Origin: Treponema_C sp050320395
Lineage (GTDB): Bacteria; Spirochaetota; Spirochaetia; Treponematales; Treponemataceae
NCBI RefSeq assembly: GCF_050320395.1
Contig: NZ_CP144459.1
Coordinates: 372,001-436,000 of the forward strand
Direction of reading: 5' to 3'
Length of the DNA stretch: 64,000 nucleotides
The stretch's first letter is position 1. Every line of letters starts with the position of its first letter. Of this stretch, positions 60,663 to 64,000 are shown piece by piece. Position numbers and translations under genes: made by a program. The notes beneath the pieces were generated by a model. That model had not been told where the DNA came from, searched no databases, and saw nothing but the letters and a program-made list of their open reading frames with translations.

Positions 60663-62360
60663 TTACTTAAAATTATACGCGGTTACAATGGGTTCGCGGC
60701 CTGAAATCCGGTCCGTAAAATATTCGTATTCGCACAAACCCAAAAAGGAGCCGGAAACATTGTATACGTTTGTCCTCCCCGCACCCTGCAGTGCGCAGAC
60801 GGCATTATAACTGCGCTGACCGGAACGGCAGTGTACGTACACGGGCTTATCCGAGGGAATCTCGTGTATGCGCTCGCGCAATTCGCTTAAGGGGATGTTT
60901 GTTGCGTTTTTGATATGAGCCGCTTCGAATTCGTGTTTTTCGCGTACATCGATAAACCGGGCGCCGCTTTCAACCAAAGTGCGCACATCGCTTACGTGTA
61001 CTTGGCGGAATGTTCCGTCCAAAAGGTTGGATGCGACGAGGGCCGCGTAATTTACCGCATCCTTTGCGGTTCCGTAAAGTGGCGAATAGCAAAGTTCGGC
61101 TTCTTTTAAGTCTTCGACTGTTGCTCCCATGCCTATCATCGCTGCGATAACGTCTATGCGCTTATCGGCGTTTCCCTTACCGATTGCTTGGGCACCGAGA
61201 ATCTCGCCTGTGGGCCGGGCAAAAAGCAATTTGAAAAAAAGCGGGTGAGCGTCGGGCATAATCGACACCTTGTCGGCGGGGATGATATATGCATAGTCGT
61301 AATCGATTCCTGCGGCCTTGCATTGCTTTTCGTTTAAGCCGGTTGAAGCGGCATTAAAATCGAAGCACCTGATAACCGAAGAACCGATAACGCCGCGGTT
61401 TGTACTTTTTTTGCCGCATATTGCATCGGCTGCCGCGCGTGCCTGTTTTTGGGCGGGGCCTGCAAGGGTAAGCCGCGCTTTTTTGCGCGTAATGCGGTGC
61501 GTAACTTCAATCGCATCGCCGACGGCATAGATGTCTTTTATACTCGTTTCGTAATTGTGATTGACTTTTATGGCCCCCGTTTCGCCGATTTCAATTCCGC
61601 AGTCTTTGGCAAGCTCGGTTTCGGCGGCAACTCCGATAGCACAAATCACAACATCCGATTTTATTTTAGCGCCGTTTTCAAGAATTACTTCGGTGTCGGT
61701 AATTTCGCTTAAACCGTTTTCCAAAATCAGATTGATTCCCTTATCGTACATTTCTTTGTGTAAAATCTGTACCATATCGTAATCGAAAACGGGCAAAATC
61801 TGGTTCAGTTTTTCGACGACCGTTACCTTTTTTCCCGCATGACGGAGGTTTTCCGCCGCTTCGATACCGATAAAGCCCGCGCCGACAACGGTTATGTGTT
61901 CGGCATTGTGTTTTCCGATATAATCGTCAAGAGCGCGTATATCGGTTACGTTTCTGATACCGAAAACGTGGTTTTTATCGATTCCCTTGATACTGCGCGG
62001 CAAAACGGGGCGCGCTCCGGGGGAAAGCACGAGGACGTCATAGCTTTCGCCGAATTCTTTTCCCGTATCGAGGTCTTTTACGAGTACCGTTTTTTGTTCG
62101 GGATTGATTTTTAAAACTTCATGTTTTGTTTTTGCTTTGATATTATACTGCTTTAAGAATTTGGGAGGGTTCATTAAAACAAGACGTTCGCTGTCTTCAA
62201 CCGTGCGGCTCAGAAAAAAGGGAAGGGCGCAGTTTGAAAAAGAAACATGTTCTCCGCGTTCAAACATCGTAATGTCGGCACCCTCGTCAAGCCTGCGTAC
62301 GCGCGCGGCAACGGAAGCGCCTCCTGCAACACCGCCTATAATGACAACCTTTTTACTCAT
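60663..62360 (-). CDS. CoA-disulfide reductase-type flavoprotein fused to rhodanese
   Basis: 565 aa. FAD/NAD(P)-binding domains (VVIIGGVAGGASVAARVRR, ITVVGAGFIGIEAAENL, IYAVGDAIEV) with the single catalytic C44 in FSNCALPFF, as in CoA-disulfide/CoA-persulfide reductases. A C-terminal rhodanese domain (about 465-560) has active-site VHCRSGQRS. Such fusions reduce CoA persulfides or polysulfide. GGAGG precedes the ATG. Confidence 0.9.
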   Translation of the reverse strand: MSKKVVIIGGVAGGASVAARVRRLDEGADITMFERGEHVSFSNCALPFFLSRTVEDSERLVLMNPPKFLKQYNIKAKTKHEVLKINPEQKTVLVKDLDTGKEFGESYDVLVLSPGARPVLPRSIKGIDKNHVFGIRNVTDIRALDDYIGKHNAEHITVVGAGFIGIEAAENLRHAGKKVTVVEKLNQILPVFDYDMVQILHKEMYDKGINLILENGLSEITDTEVILENGAKIKSDVVICAIGVAAETELAKDCGIEIGETGAIKVNHNYETSIKDIYAVGDAIEVTHRITRKKARLTLAGPAQKQARAAADAICGKKSTNRGVIGSSVIRCFDFNAASTGLNEKQCKAAGIDYDYAYIIPADKVSIMPDAHPLFFKLLFARPTGEILGAQAIGKGNADKRIDVIAAMIGMGATVEDLKEAELCYSPLYGTAKDAVNYAALVASNLLDGTFRQVHVSDVRTLVESGARFIDVREKHEFEAAHIKNATNIPLSELRERIHEIPSDKPVYVHCRSGQRSYNAVCALQGAGRTNVYNVSGSFLGLCEYEYFTDRISGREPIVTAYNFK

Positions 62361-62378
62361 AACGAACCTCCAAGAAAA

Positions 62379-62414
62379 GGGACTGCCTTAAAACCGACCG
62401 CTTTTTAACAGCCC
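62379..62414 (-). repeat. Dispersed hairpin family member 7
   Basis: GGGaCTG (62379-62385) pairs with CAGCCC (62409-62414), inner TTAAAA (62388-62393) with TTTTAA (62403-62408). In the 5' region of the CoA-disulfide reductase gene. Confidence 0.5.
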
Positions 62415-62569
62415 CCGAATACTGCGATTTTAACATCGGTACAAATAGTTGTCAAATACGGAGGGTTACAAAGTCACCGAAGAGGAGCCTTCTTTTACGG
62501 CGGTTTAAATTGCATATAAGCCGATTTTGCCGTGTAAAGTAAAAAGGTTATGGTAAAAGAAGGTTTTGA

Positions 62570-62598
62570 TTGACGTTACCTGATTTTCAATATATTAT
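62570..62598 (+). promoter_or_regulatory. Candidate promoter of the antitoxin-like gene
   Basis: TTGACG (62570-62575), 17 nt, TATTAT (62593-62598), in an AT-rich stretch with TATATTATAAC. The rest of 62415-62569 shows nothing I can name. Confidence 0.4.
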
Positions 62599-62680
62599 AA
62601 CTACAGTATATGTGAAAATTTTGTTTATCCGTTAAAGAATCTTGTGATAAGGATGATATGTAGAATTTTAGGAGGTTCTG

Positions 62681-62887
62681 ATGTTTACAACGACCGGAGT
62701 AATACAAGGAAATGTTGTTCTTACAGATGATTTTTCTCTTAAAAAATATAACGGACGGAAAGTAATAATTACTGTTTTGGATGAAGACAAAACTCAATTC
62801 CGGACAATTCCGAATGAAGAGCTGTATGCCGTTTCGGATTCGCTTATAAATCAAAATATGGAAGCTTATAAGGAAATAAGAGAATAG
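62681..62887 (+). CDS. Small antitoxin-like protein
   Basis: 68 aa, AbrB/Phd-like N-terminus (GVIQGNVVLTDDFSLKKYNGRKVIITVLD) and an acidic helix ending SDSLINQNMEAYKEIRE, the layout of antitoxins paired with Doc toxins. AGGAGG lies before the ATG. Followed 11 nt later by a Doc-type C-terminal remnant, which supports the assignment. Confidence 0.6.
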   Translation: MFTTTGVIQGNVVLTDDFSLKKYNGRKVIITVLDEDKTQFRTIPNEELYAVSDSLINQNMEAYKEIRE

Positions 62888-62898
62888 GAGTCCATTTG

Positions 62899-63042
62899 AT
62901 GTTGCTGTTTTTAGAAATAAATCAAAAAAGAATCATTTATTCTCAAGAAGAATTGACGCTGCTCGGTTTAGGTGTTGCTTCCGGAAAAATTGAAAAAGAA
63001 GAAATAAAACAATGGCTGATACGCCATAAAGACAATAGATAA
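62899..63042 (+). pseudogene. Remnant of a death-on-curing (Doc/Fic) toxin gene
   Basis: 47-codon ORF with its own AGGAG 8 nt before the ATG. From about residue 5 it resembles the last 40 residues of Doc proteins (LEINQKRIIYSQEEL, LGLGVASGKIEKEEIKQWL). The Fic motif and the rest of the catalytic domain are missing, so an internal deletion has left the start signals joined to the C-terminal helix. Too short to be a toxin. Confidence 0.55.
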
Positions 63043-63112
63043 AGTCATACAAAGATATAGCATTTTGCAAAAACAGCGTCGCATTATTATTGCATGAAGC
63101 GGAGATAGCAGG

Positions 63113-63805
63113 TTATCGGTTTGATTTAATATCGGGTGTATCCAACAAATTAACCGATTCCGGTTCGCCCGGTTTTTTATAAAACACTATCTTGTTGTAA
63201 TTCCAAATTCCGTTTTCTTTGTAAGCGTCAACATAGACCCTCGATATTCCGTTGTCGCCTTTCAATTTAAATGACATTTCCGCTTTACCCGATGAATCTC
63301 CGCTTGTGCTTATTGAACCGCTTATCATGCCTTTTCGTTCAAAGTTTTCACCCAGATACTCTTGCAGTTCCCGATTGTCCCGTATCAGTTTTATTGTATG
63401 TTGATAGGGTTCGGAATTCGTAAATGCCGCAGTTACCGAGATAAAAATAACGGTAATAAAAACAGACGCTATTACAAACGCAATACTTATAATACCGATG
63501 AGTTTTATCATCGATTCTTTCTTTTCGATCTTCCGTTCTTCTTCCGAGCGGGGAATCCGTTCGTACGGTGTAGTGCAATACGGACACACCTTCGCCTCCT
63601 GCCCGACTTTTTTACCGCAAACCGAACATACTTTTAAGGGCTTTAAAATAATCATGATTATCAATACCCATAAACCGATTCCGGGCCAAACGGAAAGCCA
63701 CATCCAATGTACGGAACGGTTTTTCTTTTTTGCGACGATGATACCGGGAATTACAGGGCCAAGCCACAATAACAAAAAGATAAAAAAAATAAAAGCGTTT
63801 GCCAA
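63113..63805 (-). CDS. Membrane protein with zinc ribbon and Coa1-like domain
   Basis: 230 aa. Two hydrophobic segments (1-25, 35-55), a zinc ribbon CSVCGKK...CPYCTTP (about 60-80), a third membrane segment (100-125), then a domain resembling the cytochrome c oxidase assembly factor Coa1/Tim21 fold (KGMISGSISTSGDSSGKAEMSF, GIWNYNKIVFYK). An anaerobe has no such oxidase, so the domain must serve otherwise. Start is TTG at 63805 with GGGAGG 8 nt upstream. Confidence 0.65.
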   Translation of the reverse strand: MANAFIFFIFLLLWLGPVIPGIIVAKKKNRSVHWMWLSVWPGIGLWVLIIMIILKPLKVCSVCGKKVGQEAKVCPYCTTPYERIPRSEEERKIEKKESMIKLIGIISIAFVIASVFITVIFISVTAAFTNSEPYQHTIKLIRDNRELQEYLGENFERKGMISGSISTSGDSSGKAEMSFKLKGDNGISRVYVDAYKENGIWNYNKIVFYKKPGEPESVNLLDTPDIKSNR

Positions 63806-63990
63806 TTTTTATGCCTCCCTTTATTATATTATTATATTCGCAAGCGGCCGAATTTTCAATTCAAAAAATAAGGCTTTAGTACCTTATATCTTTTATATAA
63901 AAAGACGGAAATTTTAATAAAAAATGTTGCAAATACACTGTAAATATAATATATTTGTAATATAAAACACTGTATAAAGGAGGGTTGATT

Positions 63991-64000
63991 ATGCCAATGG
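63991..64000 (+). CDS. Start of a gene cut by the window edge
   Basis: ATG at 63991 with AAAGGAGGG 6 nt upstream; upstream TTGCAA and TATATT with a 17-nt spacer form a plausible promoter. Only MPM is visible, so the product is unknown. Confidence 0.55.

Overview
The window reads as chromosome of a host-associated spirochaete, most likely a Treponema of the oral or gut type (inference). Base composition is moderate, by eye in the mid-40s percent GC. The gene content fits: solute-binding proteins whose signal peptides end in AGG without a lipobox cysteine, a BspA-like leucine-rich lipoprotein, a class III ribonucleotide reductase, desulfoferrodoxin, a hybrid cluster protein and CstA. The physiology is that of an anaerobic fermenter living on sugars, nucleosides and peptides. 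I saw no rRNA or tRNA genes, IS elements or CRISPR array.

Layout. 0.2-10.2 kb: a sugar-acid locus with FGGY kinase, UlaG-type lactonase, ABC importer, GH29 fucosidase, then DeoR regulator, UlaE-type 3-epimerase and a propeller-like protein on the opposite strand. 10.3-13.0 kb: tyrosine biosynthesis (DAHP synthase, TyrA) behind what looks like a tyrosine-rich leader peptide and attenuator, then apt. 13.0-14.9 kb: a DUF4143-type AAA ATPase behind four 23-bp repeats, then desulfoferrodoxin. 15.1-19.7 kb: a nitrosative-stress cluster (hcp, hemerythrin, DUF2249 protein) facing a Crp/Fnr regulator. 19.8-27.5 kb: cstA, the nrdR-nrdD-(glycyl radical/redoxin)-nrdG cluster and the biotin importer bioYMN. 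27.7-29.3 kb: Lrp regulator and aminotransferase.

29.3-32.8 kb is accessory DNA. It holds an HU-like/DUF4469 gene, a BspA-like lipoprotein gene, a doubtful third gene with a 7-bp tandem repeat, and three large imperfect palindromes with a shared core and different but still pairing arms. 32.8-39.4 kb: deoD, a fused ECF importer (ATPase-ATPase-T), zupT, a Nudix hydrolase and a GPH symporter. 39.5-50.0 kb: a LacI-controlled locus with AtuA, DUF4387, an Lpl-type ABC importer and two ADP-ribosylglycohydrolase-family proteins, ending in a phosphodiesterase-family gene. 50.1-57.7 kb: envelope genes plus polA-coaE. 57.8-64.0 kb: a YwnB/Rrf2 pair, argH, a CoA-disulfide reductase-rhodanese fusion, an antitoxin with a decayed Doc toxin, and a Coa1-type membrane protein.

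The most unusual observations are: the split class III reductase, with its glycyl-radical segment on a separate redoxin-fused gene; the tyrosine attenuator; start codons placed exactly 6 nt after a -10 hexamer at eight sites, implying leaderless mRNAs; the covarying palindromes; and two unassigned catabolic loci (Ula-like without PTS; AtuA with ADP-ribosylglycohydrolases).
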